Source: Sweltsa coloradensis
Lineage: Eukaryota > Arthropoda > Insecta > Plecoptera > Chloroperlidae
Length of the DNA stretch: 64,000 nucleotides
Reading direction: 5' to 3'
Assembly: GCA_024449915.1 (NCBI GenBank)
Contig: JAMZAV010000005.1
Location: forward strand, 682,001-746,000
A program made the position numbers and the translations under genes. Below, piece after piece: positions 63,546-64,000 of the stretch (the stretch's first letter is position 1; the number at the start of each line of letters is the position of its first letter). The notes below the pieces were generated by a model. It ran no database searches. It was not told the DNA's origin and saw only the letters and a list, made by a program, of their open reading frames with translations.

Positions 63546-64000
63546 TGATGAATTAAACACAGTTCTGCACACAACCGAACTATGACTAGGAAAACGCCAA
63601 AGTCGTTGTAAGACGAGTGAGTGAGCCATGTGTCGAGTACCCAGTAACATTCCTTTTCTTCCCCCTACCTAAGGCCTCTCTAGCCTGGGCAATGGGGAGC
63701 AGTGGGACGCGGTGAGGGTGGGGGCAAAGTGGAATTGGTTGTTTTCGGAAATACACAACTCACTGAACACAACGAGAGTATCGAGAGGACGAAGTTTCCT
63801 TCTAATAGAGGGGTCTACCCACCTCCAGGGCAATTTTGAGTTTTGTTTTGTATCTTTGAGTACTTTTATTGCCGATGGAGGAATTTTTTGATTTTTTGTT
63901 CCTCGGTTGAGTACGTTGTGGGCATGCTTAGGCTATCGTTCGAATCCCAAATTTTTAGAAATCTCGCCATTTGGCCAATCTGTTTTGACCGCGAAATCGG
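63546..64000. other. Window end, no gene recognised
   Basis: A B-box-like GTTCGAATCCC near 63937 may belong to a tRNA-derived repeat cut by the window edge. Nothing else is seen. Confidence 0.4.

Overview
This is a window of animal nuclear DNA, about 64 kb, AT-rich and sparse in genes. Long non-coding stretches are broken by microsatellites, minisatellites, tRNA-derived short repeats, foldback and terminal-inverted-repeat elements and a decayed LINE. One gene part is certain: a large exon on the minus strand (45882-47606) encoding the N-terminus of the giant protocadherin Dachsous, with start codon, signal peptide, five cadherin repeats and the start of a sixth. Its conservation to vertebrate DCHS1 marks a bilaterian animal. 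A strong excess of the palindrome TAGGCCTA (14 copies) and the style of the repeats suggest a marine invertebrate, perhaps an echinoderm or another deuterostome. The phylum is inference only; a mollusc is not excluded.

Layout. Positions 1-45881 lie 3' of the Dachsous exon and start with a consensus splice donor. I recognise no further cadherin exon there, so this stretch is most simply one intron of more than 45 kb. It holds minisatellites (49 bp x 6 near 5.3 kb; 43 bp and 19 bp arrays near 10.5-10.9 kb; ~98 bp x 4 near 23.5 kb; ~72 bp x 5 near 34.0 kb), a 1.08 kb element with ~265 bp inverted arms followed four bases later by a 207 bp palindrome (25.9-27.2 kb), Helentron-like elements (27.5-28.9 kb and 32.7 kb), tRNA-derived SINE candidates and a ~530 bp inverted-repeat element (43.6-44.2 kb).

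Positions 47607-64000 are upstream of the gene: leader, promoter and intergenic or 5' intron sequence. This part is rich in transposons: a decayed LINE 3' end (54.56-55.77 kb) interrupted by a small inverted-repeat element, five Helentron-like copies (53.5-62.4 kb), three copies of a second dispersed repeat (60.0-63.5 kb; a fourth lies at 7.8 kb) and a clear minus-strand tRNA-derived SINE (61.1-61.4 kb).

The best candidate for something undescribed is the Helentron-like family. Eight copies share a 5' end TGGAYGAGC, an inverted copy of it about 40-55 bp inside the 3' end, a terminal AACGC/GCGTT hairpin and a CCTAG end followed by T. No copy carries a replicase or helicase, so they look non-autonomous. 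No CRISPR array, rRNA gene, intact tRNA gene, bacterial operon or complete transposase gene was seen.
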